53,898 bases of DNA from Exilibacterium tricleocarpae (lineage in GTDB: Bacteria > Pseudomonadota > Gammaproteobacteria > Pseudomonadales > Cellvibrionaceae): contig NZ_ML660115.1 of the NCBI RefSeq assembly GCF_007004655.1, forward strand, positions 1-53,898, in the 5' to 3' direction. Position numbers and translations under genes: made by a program. The notes under the pieces are model-generated. The model was given only the letters and a program-made list of their open reading frames with translations. It made no database searches and was not told where the DNA came from. Below, in pieces: positions 18,090-27,385 of this stretch. Each line of letters opens with the position of its first letter. The first letter of the stretch is position 1.

Positions 18090-18512
18090 ATGGTCGGGAT
18101 AGACGAGGGGAGGCTACAGCAGCGCATCGATCGCCTGCGCGGCGATATTATCGACGACCTGCCCGGGCGCCTGGCAGTCATCGACCGGGAGGTCACCGCC
18201 CTGCAGCAACTGGCCGCCGCCAATCAGCACAGCGCCGCATTGAAAGCGGCCGAGACCATCGCCTATCTCAGCCACAAGCTGACCGGCTCCCTCAGTATTG
18301 TCGGATGGGAGGCGGCCATCGCCGCCGGTGGCGAATTGGCGTGCCGTTGCCGCACCTTGGTTAACCGGCCCGACTCTCTGTGCGACAGTCTGCAAATTTC
18401 CCGTGTCACCGACCAATTCGCCACGCTGCGATTAGCCATCGAGGCGCTGGCCGGCGCCGCCGGGCAAGCCTCCGGACCTGACCCCGGTCTCCCCACTGGA
18501 GACAGCGAATAG
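18090..18512 (+). CDS. HPt-domain phosphotransfer protein
   Basis: 140 residues, all helical. The segment AYLSHKLTGSLSIVGWEAA contains the HPt signature (H-x-L-x-G-S-x-x-x-x-G) with the phospho-His at 62. The N terminus (about 1-50) is a coiled-coil-like helix and the tail is Gly/Pro-rich. The expected role is to shuttle phosphate between the receiver of the divergently encoded kinase and the response regulator, completing a His-Asp-His-Asp relay. No strong ribosome site precedes the ATG. Confidence 0.75.
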   Translation: MVGIDEGRLQQRIDRLRGDIIDDLPGRLAVIDREVTALQQLAAANQHSAALKAAETIAYLSHKLTGSLSIVGWEAAIAAGGELACRCRTLVNRPDSLCDSLQISRVTDQFATLRLAIEALAGAAGQASGPDPGLPTGDSE

Positions 18513-18759
18513 CGACGCCGGCCAGCAAAGTGGATCGGCCCGGACTGCGAAACCGAACGGTCATCAGAGTCGCCTCATTCCTCTTTGCAAATTGATAGCG
18601 TAATGCGCGTCTTGGGCCATATCCCTTGCAAATTGGTTCACAGTATCGCCTCCCGATCTCTTCTATGATGCAAAACAACCGCACCCGGGATGACATCTCG
18701 CCGCAGCTCTGCCAATAACAAGAACGACTCCCGTCGCGGGAGAGCGTTGAGGAACAGCA

Positions 18760-19653
18760 ATGACCGCCAAGACCAGAGTCAACAAAAAGTTTGAACAGCG
18801 TATCGTGCCCACTTGCCTGGGGCGCATCCGCTTGCGGATCATCGGCCAGGGCCAGCCGATGTTCTTCTGGTCGAGTCTGCTGCTGGACGGCAGCATGTGG
18901 ATTGCCCAGGCGGCCCAATTCAAGCGCAACTATTGCGTGGTGCTGATCGATCCCCCCGGGCAGGGTGGCAGCGACGATATCGAACGCCTGTTCAGCCTCG
19001 ACGAGTGCGCTTTATGTCTGGCCCAGATCATGGACGCCGTGCGCGTCAAGGCCGGCTATATTATCGGCGACTCCTGGGGCGGTATGGTGGGGGCGACCTT
19101 TACCGCACTCTATCCGGAGCGGGTGGCCGGCGCAGTTTTGATGAACTGCAGCGCCTCCCCCGCCACCTTGCGGCAGCGGTTGCTGTTCACCGCCATCGGC
19201 TACGCGGTGCGGGTGGTCGGCTTTCGCGGCCCGCTCGTGACCCGGGCTCTGAAAGTACTGGTGGGGCCAACGGTGGAGATAGAATCGCCGAAGATATTGG
19301 AAACGTTGCGTTTGAATCTGTCGCGCACCGATAAGCGATCGGCTTACTGGGCGCTGATGAGCATGGTGGTGGGACGGCGTTCGCAACTCGACCTGCTGGC
19401 GGCGGTGCGCCGTCCGGTCCTGATGATCGCCGGGGAGGACGACATTATCTTTCCCCCCGACGAAACCCGGGATATGGCCTGCGCCATCCCCGCCTGCGAG
19501 TTCCGCGTGATGAAAAACACCGGCCACCTGGCGGCCCTTGAGCGACCCGATCAGATCAATACCATGATTGCCGATTTTATCCGCAATATCACCGCCGAGC
19601 GCCAGCGCCGCAAACTCCGGGTGGTGGGCGGACAAAGGAAAAAAACCGGCTAG
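18760..19653 (+). CDS. Alpha/beta hydrolase
   Basis: 297 residues, no signal peptide. The fold is shown by the oxyanion-loop region FFWSSLLLDGSMW, the strand VVLIDPPGQGGSD, the nucleophile elbow GDSWGG with Ser105, the acid in GEDDIIFPPDE (Asp227 or 228) and His256 in NTGHLAALERP. This is a complete Ser-Asp-His triad as in esterases, haloperoxidase-like enzymes and lipases; the substrate cannot be assigned. GAGGA lies 6 bases before the ATG. The 247 bp upstream contain two TTGCAAATTG copies about 40 bp apart (near 18585 and 18628), of unknown role. Confidence 0.85.
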   Translation: MTAKTRVNKKFEQRIVPTCLGRIRLRIIGQGQPMFFWSSLLLDGSMWIAQAAQFKRNYCVVLIDPPGQGGSDDIERLFSLDECALCLAQIMDAVRVKAGYIIGDSWGGMVGATFTALYPERVAGAVLMNCSASPATLRQRLLFTAIGYAVRVVGFRGPLVTRALKVLVGPTVEIESPKILETLRLNLSRTDKRSAYWALMSMVVGRRSQLDLLAAVRRPVLMIAGEDDIIFPPDETRDMACAIPACEFRVMKNTGHLAALERPDQINTMIADFIRNITAERQRRKLRVVGGQRKKTG

Positions 19654-19704
19654 TTACAGTTACTGTCCCCACAAACCACCCCACCGCGGCACTCGCACTT
19701 GAAT

Positions 19705-19724
19705 AAGTGTATAAATATACAGTA
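19705..19724. promoter_or_regulatory. LexA-box-like site before topB
   Basis: On the plus strand the core reads GTGT-ATAAATAT-ACAG (19707-19722). The gammaproteobacterial SOS box is CTGT-N8-ACAG with an AT-rich middle; only the first base differs. The site ends 11 bp before the topB ATG, where LexA would block transcription. Confidence 0.5.
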
Positions 19725-19735
19725 CTCTAGCCGCC

Positions 19736-21853
19736 ATGAAACTCTACATTGCCGAAAAGCCCAGCCTCGGACGGGCCATCGCCGATGTGCTGCCGCAGCC
19801 CCAGCGCCGGGACGACGGCTGCATCTGGCTCGGTAACGGCGACTGCGTTACCTGGTGCATCGGTCACCTGCTGGAGCAGGCGGAACCCGAAGCCTACGAT
19901 CCGGCATTCAAACGCTGGCAGTTGGAGCACTTGCCCATTGTACCCACCGAATGGCAGCTGCAGCCCAAGCCAAGCACCCGTAAACAGTTGAGCGTACTGC
20001 GGAAACTGCTCAAGCAGGCCGACCAGGTAGTGCATGCCGGCGACCCCGACCGCGAAGGTCAACTACTGGTGGACCAGGTCATCAATTATCTGGGCGGCGC
20101 CAAGCGCGGGCAACCGCCGGTGTTGCGCTGCCTGATCAGCGACCTCAACCCCGCGGCGGTCAAACGCGCACTGGCGCAATTGCGCAGCAACAGCGAGTTT
20201 ATCCCCCTGTCCACCTCGGCGCTGGCGCGCAGCCGGGCCGACTGGCTCTACGGCATCAATATGACCAGGGCCTATACCTTGCGCGGTCGCTCGGTGGGTT
20301 ACCAGGGGTTGCTGTCGGTGGGGCGGGTGCAGACACCGGTGCTGGGACTGGTGGTGCGCCGGGATCATACCATCGAAAACTTTGTGCCCAGAGCCTACTA
20401 TGAAGTCCTGGCGCTGGTGGCAACAGAGGACGGCCAACAGTTTCGCGCCAAGTGGCGCCCGAGCGAGGCCTGCCGGCCCTATCAGGATGAGGAGGGGCGG
20501 GTGTTGGTGAAAGGCCTGGCGGAAAATGTGGTCAAGCGCATTACCGACAAACCCGCCACCGTTACCGAAGTCGATACCAAGACCAAACGCCAAAACCCGC
20601 CGCTGCCCTATAATCTCTCGGCCCTGCAGATCGATGCGGCAAAACGCCACGGCATGAGCGCCAAGCAGGTGCTGGATACCTGCCAGGTTTTATATGAGCG
20701 ACACAAGCTGATTACGTATCCGCGCTCCGATTGCCGCTACCTGCCCGCAGAGCACTACGGCGAGCGTAGCGGGGTGATCGGCGCCATCGCCCACAACACC
20801 GCCCTCGAGCCGGGCGCGGGCGCCCTGCCCCAGGCCGCCGAGCGGGCCGACAGCAGTCTGAAAAGTAAGGCCTGGAACAGCGCGCGGGTGGACGCCCATC
20901 ACGCCATCATCCCGACCCGGAAACACCTCAGCAGCAACACCCTCAACCGGTCGGAGCGCCGGGTTTACGACCTGATCGCACGCCAGTACCTGTGCCAGTT
21001 CTACCCGCAATATGTCTATCTGGACACCCGGGTGACGCTGACCATCGAAGGCGGGTTGTTTGTCGCGCGCGCACGCCAGGATCTGGAGCCCGGCTGGAAA
21101 GTCCTGTTTAAAACGCCGTCCCGCAACGGCAGTGACCAGGACACAACACCCACCCCCGAATCGGACCATGAACTGTTGCAAGACCGGTTGCCGCCGCTGA
21201 AAAAAGGCCAGCCACTGCACTGCCTGCGCGGCGAACTGCTGGAGAAACAGACCCAACCCCCCAAGCCGTTTACCGATGCGACCCTGCTGTCAGCCATGAC
21301 CGGCATTGCCCGTTTTGTTACCGATCCGGCGCTGCGCCGGGTGCTCAAGGAGACCGATGGCCTGGGCACCGAGGCTACCCGCGCCGGCATCCTGGAGCTG
21401 TTATTCAAGCGGGGCTTTCTCACCCGGCGGGGCAAAACCATTCTGTCTACCGAGGCCGGGCGCGGCCTGATCAGCTGCCTGCCGGAGTCGGCCACCACCC
21501 CGGATATGACGGCGCGCTGGGAACTGGCGCTCGGCCGGATCAGCAGCCGGGAGGGCAGCTATCAGGGTTTTATGGACCCGTTGCACAGTTCACTGCGGGA
21601 CCTGATCGAGCAGAGCAAGGCCGAAGTACCGGCCGGATTAAAGGGCATCCCGGTGGCGCGACCCGCTTTCAAACGCTCGCGCAGCGGCGCCAAAGGCAAT
21701 GCAAGCGGAGCCGGTAACAACAGGGCTGGAACCGGAGTAGGGAATAAAAGAACGGCAAAAAAAGGATTAAAAAGCAAGAGCGTTAAAACCACGGGGGCAA
21801 AAACCAGAGGGGCCAAAACCAGGGGGGCGAAAAGCCGACGTTCCACTCCCTGA
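19736..21853 (+). CDS. topB: DNA topoisomerase III
   Basis: Type IA topoisomerase that cuts one DNA strand and resolves replication and recombination intermediates. It is 705 residues. The Toprim domain starts [20 protein letters not shown] and carries the acidic [14 protein letters not shown]. The central domains follow, with the active-site Tyr in [13 protein letters not shown] and [12 protein letters not shown] after it. The C-terminal tail from about 640 is a Lys/Arg/Gly/Ala-rich disordered extension with three KT[RT]GAK-type repeats in place of zinc fingers, probably for nucleic-acid binding. A LexA-like box lies 11 bp before the ATG. The gene is convergent with the PEP-CTERM gene. Confidence 0.95.
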   Translation: MKLYIAEKPSLGRAIADVLPQPQRRDDGCIWLGNGDCVTWCIGHLLEQAEPEAYDPAFKRWQLEHLPIVPTEWQLQPKPSTRKQLSVLRKLLKQADQVVHAGDPDREGQLLVDQVINYLGGAKRGQPPVLRCLISDLNPAAVKRALAQLRSNSEFIPLSTSALARSRADWLYGINMTRAYTLRGRSVGYQGLLSVGRVQTPVLGLVVRRDHTIENFVPRAYYEVLALVATEDGQQFRAKWRPSEACRPYQDEEGRVLVKGLAENVVKRITDKPATVTEVDTKTKRQNPPLPYNLSALQIDAAKRHGMSAKQVLDTCQVLYERHKLITYPRSDCRYLPAEHYGERSGVIGAIAHNTALEPGAGALPQAAERADSSLKSKAWNSARVDAHHAIIPTRKHLSSNTLNRSERRVYDLIARQYLCQFYPQYVYLDTRVTLTIEGGLFVARARQDLEPGWKVLFKTPSRNGSDQDTTPTPESDHELLQDRLPPLKKGQPLHCLRGELLEKQTQPPKPFTDATLLSAMTGIARFVTDPALRRVLKETDGLGTEATRAGILELLFKRGFLTRRGKTILSTEAGRGLISCLPESATTPDMTARWELALGRISSREGSYQGFMDPLHSSLRDLIEQSKAEVPAGLKGIPVARPAFKRSRSGAKGNASGAGNNRAGTGVGNKRTAKKGLKSKSVKTTGAKTRGAKTRGAKSRRSTP

Positions 21854-21927
21854 TTGGATCTGTTGGCGCCTGCTGGAAGCTGTTTCAATCACTGTCGAGC
21901 GGGAGAGGTGCTTGAGAGGGTGCGCGG

Positions 21928-21978
21928 ATCACCGGTTTGACGGGCAAGGGTGCTGTTTAACACAAACAAACCGGTGAT
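21928..21978. terminator. Inverted repeat between topB and the PEP-CTERM gene
   Basis: Perfect 12-bp arms ATCACCGGTTTG and CAAACCGGTGAT (21928-21939, 21967-21978) with a 27-nt loop lie between two convergent genes. There is no T run, so it is a candidate bidirectional barrier rather than a classical terminator. Confidence 0.4.
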
Positions 21979-21997
21979 TAGCGCCAGCGGGTTCTGA

Positions 21998-22678
21998 TCA
22001 GGCCTTGGCGTTGCGGCGGCGGATACCGATCAATCCCAGCACACCGATACCCAGCAACACCAGGGAATTGGGTTCCGGCACCTCGGCGAATTTTAGATTG
22101 AGATCCCAGTGATGGGATGTCATGCAACGGCCGTTATCAACCTGGTCACCACAGGACTGAACCCAGGCGGAGCCACCGAGTTCACCGGCATGCTTGGCAT
22201 TGGCACCCAGGCCGAACTGGAAGGTATGGTCACCGACGAAGTTGTCGATATCGTATACCACCCCGTCAATATCGATGGTGCCGTCAATACCGGCAAAGAA
22301 ATCCATTGTCAACGGATCATAGGGCGCACCGCCCTCGCGCTTGTAGTCGCTGGGATCGGCCAATGCATCCTGAAATCCGGTAAACATCAGGTCGATACTG
22401 GCAACCCGGTTTTGCGGGTTGACGGCGCTCGCTGCCAGTGTGGCAAACCAGTTGTCACTGTCGGCATCGTCATTGTAGAACGTGAAAGTGCCGTCGATGG
22501 AGAAGTAGTTTGCGCAACTGCCGCCGCCGAAGTCCCTGTTGGTCCACAGGCCGTGGGGCGCTCCAGAACAGTTGACGACGGAGGTATCAGAGACAGAATA
22601 AACCACCAGTGCCTGTGCGCTTAATGACAGCCCCATGCCGGCGATACATCCCAGCAGTACTTGTTTCCACGTTTTCAT
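21998..22678 (-). CDS. PEP-CTERM sorting domain protein
   Basis: 226 residues. A Sec signal peptide covers about 1-23 (LLGCIAGMGLSLSAQA). The body is beta-rich and Asp/Gly/Asn-rich with four internal Cys. The C-terminal sorting signal is VPEPNSLVLLGIGVLGLIG followed by IRRRNAKA, i.e. the Pro-Glu-Pro motif, one membrane helix and a basic tail recognised by exosortase A. The protein is expected to be exported, trimmed and placed at the surface with exopolysaccharide. No exosortase or EPS gene is in the window. An inverted repeat follows the stop. Confidence 0.88.
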   Translation of the reverse strand: MKTWKQVLLGCIAGMGLSLSAQALVVYSVSDTSVVNCSGAPHGLWTNRDFGGGSCANYFSIDGTFTFYNDDADSDNWFATLAASAVNPQNRVASIDLMFTGFQDALADPSDYKREGGAPYDPLTMDFFAGIDGTIDIDGVVYDIDNFVGDHTFQFGLGANAKHAGELGGSAWVQSCGDQVDNGRCMTSHHWDLNLKFAEVPEPNSLVLLGIGVLGLIGIRRRNAKA

Positions 22679-23063
22679 AACCTTACCTATACCAATTTAC
22701 AAATTTATTTTAGGTCCGGGTCAGAAAGCAGGTTTCAAGCCAACTTGTTTTTTTGTTTAAAATCAATATCTTAGGGCAAACATAGTAAACTGTCTGTAAA
22801 CTATACCGACGGTCACAAGCCCCCCTTGCACGGTGCCTAGTTCGCGGTTGACGATTTGTAAAACGCCGCTTTGAGACACCCAGGCGCCGTGGCGCGGTAA
22901 CTTTCAACACCGCGAGGCGGTATCTTTAATTAAGGCTGGGGGCGGTATCCCCATAGCGCCAAGCAGCGGCCTTTGCAGCCAACGTAACAAATGCAACAAA
23001 GCCGCCATCTGTTGGTCCAACCCTTGTTTTACACAAGACCAATCATTACCTCAGGGGACTACA
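22679..23063. other. Divergent intergenic region PEP-CTERM / peroxiredoxin
   Basis: No gene is supported; a 66-codon frame at 22710-22910 lacks a ribosome site and is Arg-rich nonsense. Close to the peroxiredoxin start, CTTGT-TTTAC-ACAAG is flanked by GGT/ACC (about 23020-23043) and forms a leader hairpin. No -24/-12 promoter is visible before the PEP-CTERM gene. Confidence 0.35.
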
Positions 23064-23804
23064 ATGCGAAAACACACCCTTTCCACCGCCTGTTTGTGCC
23101 TGGCCCTGCTCGGCACCGCCTGCAGTAAATCGACACCGCCAGCCACTACCGATACCGGACAAGGCGCCACCGCTGAAGCTCTCGACACCACCGCAACAGT
23201 CAAAGTCGCCGCGCCCAGAGCCTACACCAGCGTCGAGGACACGGCACTTGGCGTCAATGAAAACGGCAAGGGTCTGGAACCGGGCACGCAGGTAACGGCG
23301 GTCACCATCGCCGATATTCACGGCAAGCCCTACCCCATCCAGCAAGCCTGGGCCGAGAAGCCGGCCCTGGTGATCTTCTACCGCGGCGGCTGGTGCCCGT
23401 ATTGCAATATGCATGTGCGGGACCTCTCCCTCGGCTACCCGCAACTGCAGGCAGCCGGCGTGCAGCCGCTGTTGATCAGCGTCGATGAACCCGACAAGTC
23501 GGCAATGGTGGGCGCCCAATACGAAATCCCCTTTCCCGTGCTGAGCGATCCGCAGTTACTCGCACACGAAGCGTTTAACGTCGTCCTGGAGTTAAATGAG
23601 GAAACCCTGGCTAAATATAAGGAATACGGTATCGACCTTAAGGCCTGGAGCGGCGAGGGGCACAATAAAATAGCGGTGTCATCGGCGTTTCTGATAGACC
23701 AGTCGGGCACCGTGCTGTTTTCCCACGCGCCGAAAGACTATCGGTCCCGACCCAGCGTGGAGCAGCTCGTCGCGGTGGCCGAGGCCAGGTTGGCCGCCCG
23801 CTGA
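23064..23804 (+). CDS. Peroxiredoxin-like lipoprotein (AhpC/TSA)
   Basis: 246 residues. A lipoprotein signal ends in LLGTAC, giving lipidated Cys20; Ser at +2 suggests outer-membrane sorting. After a Thr/Ala-rich linker (21-60) comes a thioredoxin-fold domain with IFYRGGWCPYCNMHVRDL, where Cys111 and Cys114 form a C-x-x-C pair as in the thiol peroxidase-like AhpC/TSA group. The sequence ...DEPDKSAMVGAQYEIPFPVLSDP follows the family pattern. It probably reduces peroxides or acts as a thiol oxidoreductase at the periplasmic face of the outer membrane. AGGGGA lies before the ATG. The stop codon is inside a hairpin shared with the convergent glrR end. Confidence 0.85.
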   Translation: MRKHTLSTACLCLALLGTACSKSTPPATTDTGQGATAEALDTTATVKVAAPRAYTSVEDTALGVNENGKGLEPGTQVTAVTIADIHGKPYPIQQAWAEKPALVIFYRGGWCPYCNMHVRDLSLGYPQLQAAGVQPLLISVDEPDKSAMVGAQYEIPFPVLSDPQLLAHEAFNVVLELNEETLAKYKEYGIDLKAWSGEGHNKIAVSSAFLIDQSGTVLFSHAPKDYRSRPSVEQLVAVAEARLAAR

Positions 23805-23814
23805 GTCAGCGGGC
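23796..23814. terminator. Compact palindrome between convergent stops
   Basis: GCCCGCTGA-G-TCAGCGGGC is a perfect 9-bp palindrome with a one-base centre; the TGA stop of the peroxiredoxin gene lies within it. Only 20 bp separate that stop from the end of glrR. It is GC-rich without a T run and may slow transcription from both sides. Confidence 0.35.
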
Positions 23815-23824
23815 GCCGGCGCAA

Positions 23825-25189
23825 CTATTCGTTGATCAGCTGGCGAAACTGCAGCGCCTCCAGGTGATGCTTGTTGAGCAGCTTGTAAAACTCGGAGCGG
23901 TTGCGCCGCGCCAGCTTCGCCGCCCGGGTGACGTTGCCGCAGGTCATGCGCAGCAATTCAATCAGGTACTCGCGTTCAAACTCGTCGCGGGCCTCGGCAA
24001 ACGGCACCACGCTGTTGTTGTTGACATTGCTGCGCAGGGCCCGCTGCACGAAACTCTCGGTGACCAGCGGCGACTTACACAACACGGCGCACTGCTCCAC
24101 CACATTGCGCAACTGCCGCACATTGCCGGGCCACTGGGCGCTCATCAGCGTTTTTAACGCCTCCGGCGCAAAACCGCCCGGTGCGCCGGTTTCGGTTTTC
24201 ATCGAGTTCAGAAAGGTGTTGGCCAGCAGCGGGATGTCCTCGCGCCGGCGCGACAGCGGTGGAATCTCGAGAAAGACCACATTGAGGCGATAGTAGAGGT
24301 CCTCGCGAAACCGCCGCTCGGCCACCGCCTCCTCGAGATTCTGGTGGGTGGCGCAGATAATACGCACATCGATGGGAATCGGGTCATTGGCGCCCACCGG
24401 ACGCACCTCCCGTTCCTCCAACACCCTCAGCAGCTTGGACTGCAGCTCCAGGCTCATATCGCCGATTTCGTCCAGAAACAGCGTGCCGCCGTTGGCGTTT
24501 TCAAATAAGCCCTGGCGGTTGGCAGTCGCGCCGGAAAAGGCACCTTTCACATGGCCAAAAAACTCGCTCTCAAACAGCGCCTCGGGAATGGCGGTGCAGT
24601 TGACACCGACGAATGCCGCCGCGCTGCGCAGGCTCGCTTTGTGGATAGCCTTGGCCAGCAACTCCTTGCCGGTGCCGCTGTCACATTGAATCAGAATGCT
24701 CGCTTCACTGCGCGCCGCCATCTTCGCCTCGGCCAGCAACTTCTCCATTTCCGCGTTGCGGGTGACGATATCCCCGCGCCACTCGGTGCCGCTGCCGCTA
24801 CTGATTTCGACCCCGCTATCCAGGCTCAATTCGACCGCTTCCTGAATACTGCTGATCAGCGCATCGCCGTTGAACGGTTTGGTCAGAAAAGCGAAGACGC
24901 CGTCTTTGGTGGCGGCGACGGCATCGGGAATGGTGCCGTGGGCGGTCAACACAATGACCGGCAACAACGGGAAACGGGACTTGATCGCCTCAAACAGCGC
25001 CATACCGTCCATACCGTCCATCTGCAAGTCGGTAACCACCACATGGGGAAGCTGGCGGGACAGGCTGTCGAGTGCTTGCTGGCCGCCGCCGACGGTAGTG
25101 ACATCGTAATCCGAGCGACGCAAACGAATGGCGATAAGTTTTAACAACCCCTCATCGTCATCCACCACCAGGACTCGCGGTGCATTCAT
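23825..25189 (-). CDS. glrR: Sigma-54-dependent response regulator GlrR
   Basis: 454 residues. The receiver domain has VVDDDEG, Asp54 in VVTDLQMDG and Lys104. The AAA+ domain (about 140-370) has Walker A CDSGTGKE (169-176; the usual first Gly is Cys here), Walker B TLFLDEIGD and the sigma-54-contact loop GAFSGA (216-221) in place of the usual GAFTGA. A Fis-type helix-turn-helix lies near the C terminus (NVTRAAKLARRNRSEFYKLL). It activates sigma-54 promoters after phosphorylation by GlrK; in enterobacteria the targets include the glmY sRNA and rpoE. It overlaps the qseG stop by 4 bp, so it is the last gene of glrK-qseG-glrR. Confidence 0.9.
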   Translation of the reverse strand: MNAPRVLVVDDDEGLLKLIAIRLRRSDYDVTTVGGGQQALDSLSRQLPHVVVTDLQMDGMDGMALFEAIKSRFPLLPVIVLTAHGTIPDAVAATKDGVFAFLTKPFNGDALISSIQEAVELSLDSGVEISSGSGTEWRGDIVTRNAEMEKLLAEAKMAARSEASILIQCDSGTGKELLAKAIHKASLRSAAAFVGVNCTAIPEALFESEFFGHVKGAFSGATANRQGLFENANGGTLFLDEIGDMSLELQSKLLRVLEEREVRPVGANDPIPIDVRIICATHQNLEEAVAERRFREDLYYRLNVVFLEIPPLSRRREDIPLLANTFLNSMKTETGAPGGFAPEALKTLMSAQWPGNVRQLRNVVEQCAVLCKSPLVTESFVQRALRSNVNNNSVVPFAEARDEFEREYLIELLRMTCGNVTRAAKLARRNRSEFYKLLNKHHLEALQFRQLINE

Positions 25190-25767
25190 GGTTTCGGCTC
25201 CTCGACGCCGTCGATCGGCATCGCTTTTCTCTCGCTGATTTTGCGTTCAATATCCTTGAGCGCATCCAGTTGTTGCTGCAGTTGCAGCCGCTGCTGCTGT
25301 TCGGCGCGCAAACTCTCTCGCTGTGCCGCATACTGTTGCAAATCGCGGGCTAAAAACCTGGCCAGGTCTTTGTAGTCGGCCGGGGTGTACAACTCTTGTT
25401 CCACCTCGCTCAACAATTGCTGGGCCCGCTTGCGGTTTTCAGCCTTGTGGGCCGCCTGCCCCAACAGATAAGCCAGGCACAGACGCCTGGCGGCGGTCGC
25501 CTCGATATGAAGCTTGGCATCCATCATCGCAATTTCGCGCTGTAGCGCCGCACCGGACAGGTTTCCGACGCGCACAAAATAGGCAATAAGCATCGCCAGG
25601 TTCTCGTGCGGCACGACCGGACTCTCGCGTTGTACGGGCAGATTCACCTGCGGCAACGGCGGCGGCACGGGATCGGCCGGGCGGCGCGGCCACCATTGAC
25701 AACCCGCCAGCAACGGCAATACCACAGCCGCAATAACGACAATCCGCACCGCGCTGCTAGCTGGCAT
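25186..25767 (-). CDS. qseG: QseG-like outer-membrane lipoprotein
   Basis: 193 residues. A lipoprotein signal ends LPLLAGC, with lipidated Cys23. The mature part has a Pro-rich start, then helices rich in Leu, Ala, Arg and Gln. The C-terminal third is a Gln-rich coiled coil (ESLRAEQQQRLQLQQQ). Position between the sensor kinase and GlrR, and the lipoprotein plus coiled-coil form, match QseG/GlrX (YfhG), which in enterobacteria contacts the periplasmic domain of GlrK and controls its activity. The start overlaps the end of glrK by 11 bp and the stop overlaps glrR by 4 bp, so translation is coupled. Confidence 0.78.
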   Translation of the reverse strand: MPASSAVRIVVIAAVVLPLLAGCQWWPRRPADPVPPPLPQVNLPVQRESPVVPHENLAMLIAYFVRVGNLSGAALQREIAMMDAKLHIEATAARRLCLAYLLGQAAHKAENRKRAQQLLSEVEQELYTPADYKDLARFLARDLQQYAAQRESLRAEQQQRLQLQQQLDALKDIERKISERKAMPIDGVEEPKP

Positions 25768-27196
25768 AGCTCAGATTTCCCCCCACACTGACAGGCAGAG
25801 TCACGCTGAAACGGGCGCCCTGCTCCACATCGACAAGTTCGATTCGACCGCGCAGGCGGGCCACAATTTCCTTCACGATCGCCAGCCCCAGGCCGCTGCC
25901 CCGCACCGGTCCAGAGGCGCGCTCGGCACCGCGGTAGAACAGGTCAAAAATCCGCGGCGCGTCCGCCGCCGCCACACCCGGCCCGTAATCCTGAATGATA
26001 ATTTTCACGTCTTTATCCACTTTTTTTATCTCGAGACGAATAGCGCCCCCCGGCGGTGAAAACTTAATGGCATTGGATAACAGATTGTCGATAACCAGCC
26101 TGATTTGGGTCGGATTGGCCGCCATAGCCACCGACTCTATATCACTCTCGATCGTCAGGCCCTTCGCATTCAGCGCCAATCGGTGCGTGTCGGTCACGTT
26201 ATCCACCAACGCTTGCAAGTCCAACGGTTGAATATCGCCACTCTCGGCAGTCAGCTCATTGAAACGCAGCAGATTTTCGATAAGGTGCTGCAACTGCAGG
26301 CTGCTGCTTTTCAACACCCGCACGATTTCACGCTGCTCGCCCGAAACACCCTCAGAGCTGTCCACCAGCAACTCCGCCGCCTCGCGGATGCTGGTCAGAG
26401 GCGTTTTCAGCTCGTGGGATATATTGCGCAAAAAAGCCTGCTTCTGTTGCTCGACTTCCAGCAGCTTCTGGCGCAGCCAATTCAGGCGCACACCGAGCGC
26501 CTTTAAATCGTGGGGGCCGCTGACCTCGACGCCGACCTTCAAACCACTCTCACCCAACTCGCGCACCGCGGTATCCAACTGGCGAATCGGCCGGGTAATC
26601 AATACCACAAACAGGATGCTGAGTACTACCGTTACCGGCAGTGCCAGCGATGCCTGCGCCAACAATTGCTGTTTTAACGTCGTCGCCTCCAGTGACAGCG
26701 AATCGGTCTGCCCCACCAACAGGGCGTCAGTTTCTGTGATCAGACTGCGCACCGCTGCGTGCAGCGCTGCGATCAGCGCTTCTGTGTCGGCGCCGGCCGA
26801 TTGCGTCGACGCCGCGCGCAATGACTCGGACAGCCGTTGCTCATCGGCCACCAGCCGGTCGATTAAGTCCATGCGCACCTGGCCCAGTTCACTTTGTTTG
26901 AAACTGTTCAACAAATTTCGAAACTGTTCACTGTTACTTAAATAGACCTCGTGCAGGGCGCTGTCGGCGAGCACCTGAAACTGACTGGCACTGCGTTCCA
27001 TGGAGGTCAGGTTATCGGCCAGAGCGCGGCTGGCGAGCGTCTCCTGTTTGACCTTGACAATGGCGTCCGTGTTCCTTTGCACCAGTTGATCGACCTGATA
27101 CAGCGCCGTAAAAATCGCCCATACCAACGGCAGCGCCACAGCGATAAACGCAAACAGAATCAGTTGAACAATCGACAGCGAACGCACAACAGGCAT
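25757..27196 (-). CDS. glrK: Sensor histidine kinase GlrK
   Basis: 479 residues. Two membrane helices (about 10-32 and 183-201) flank an all-helical periplasmic domain of about 150 residues. A HAMP linker starts TRPIRQLD. HisKA contains FLRNISHELKTPLTS with phospho-His261. The HATPase has [16 protein letters not shown] and GSGLGLAIV. The layout and operon match GlrK/QseE, which responds to envelope signals and phosphorylates GlrR. It is the first gene of the operon; the 369-bp region upstream contains two hairpins and a divergent sigma-54 promoter. Confidence 0.9.
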   Translation of the reverse strand: MPVVRSLSIVQLILFAFIAVALPLVWAIFTALYQVDQLVQRNTDAIVKVKQETLASRALADNLTSMERSASQFQVLADSALHEVYLSNSEQFRNLLNSFKQSELGQVRMDLIDRLVADEQRLSESLRAASTQSAGADTEALIAALHAAVRSLITETDALLVGQTDSLSLEATTLKQQLLAQASLALPVTVVLSILFVVLITRPIRQLDTAVRELGESGLKVGVEVSGPHDLKALGVRLNWLRQKLLEVEQQKQAFLRNISHELKTPLTSIREAAELLVDSSEGVSGEQREIVRVLKSSSLQLQHLIENLLRFNELTAESGDIQPLDLQALVDNVTDTHRLALNAKGLTIESDIESVAMAANPTQIRLVIDNLLSNAIKFSPPGGAIRLEIKKVDKDVKIIIQDYGPGVAAADAPRIFDLFYRGAERASGPVRGSGLGLAIVKEIVARLRGRIELVDVEQGARFSVTLPVSVGGNLSYAS

Positions 27197-27258
27197 GAGA
27201 CCTACACACCTTTAGAACTAATTTCGGTAGACATTGCGCGATTATAACGCTGCAAGCA

Positions 27259-27289
27259 ATAAAAAAATAAGTCGTCGCCTGGCGGCAAC
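27259..27289 (-). terminator. Orphan terminator-like hairpin (minus strand) upstream of glrK
   Basis: Read on the minus strand, GUUGCC-GCCA-GGCGAC (6 bp, one G-U pair, tetraloop) is followed by GACTTA and seven T. The plus-strand positions are stem 27274-27279/27284-27289 and A run 27261-27267. No minus-strand gene ends nearby, so it could end a small RNA lying between about 27290 and 27480, or attenuate glrK. Confidence 0.45.
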
Positions 27290-27385
27290 AATAGACCCGG
27301 TTCACAACTTTCGAAACTGCCCGGCACAAACATCAGCAACTTGGGGCTTTGCCAGCCACAGCAAGCAATGAGGTCGAATCTTTTA

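Noticed and set aside
22679-22900. Sigma-54 promoter for the PEP-CTERM gene, as seen in some PEP-CTERM systems
   Set aside because: A GGCAC/GTGC pair near 22829 has the wrong spacing (6 instead of 10).
22710-22910. 66-codon frame upstream of the PEP-CTERM gene
   Set aside because: No ribosome site, Arg-rich nonsense and no family likeness.
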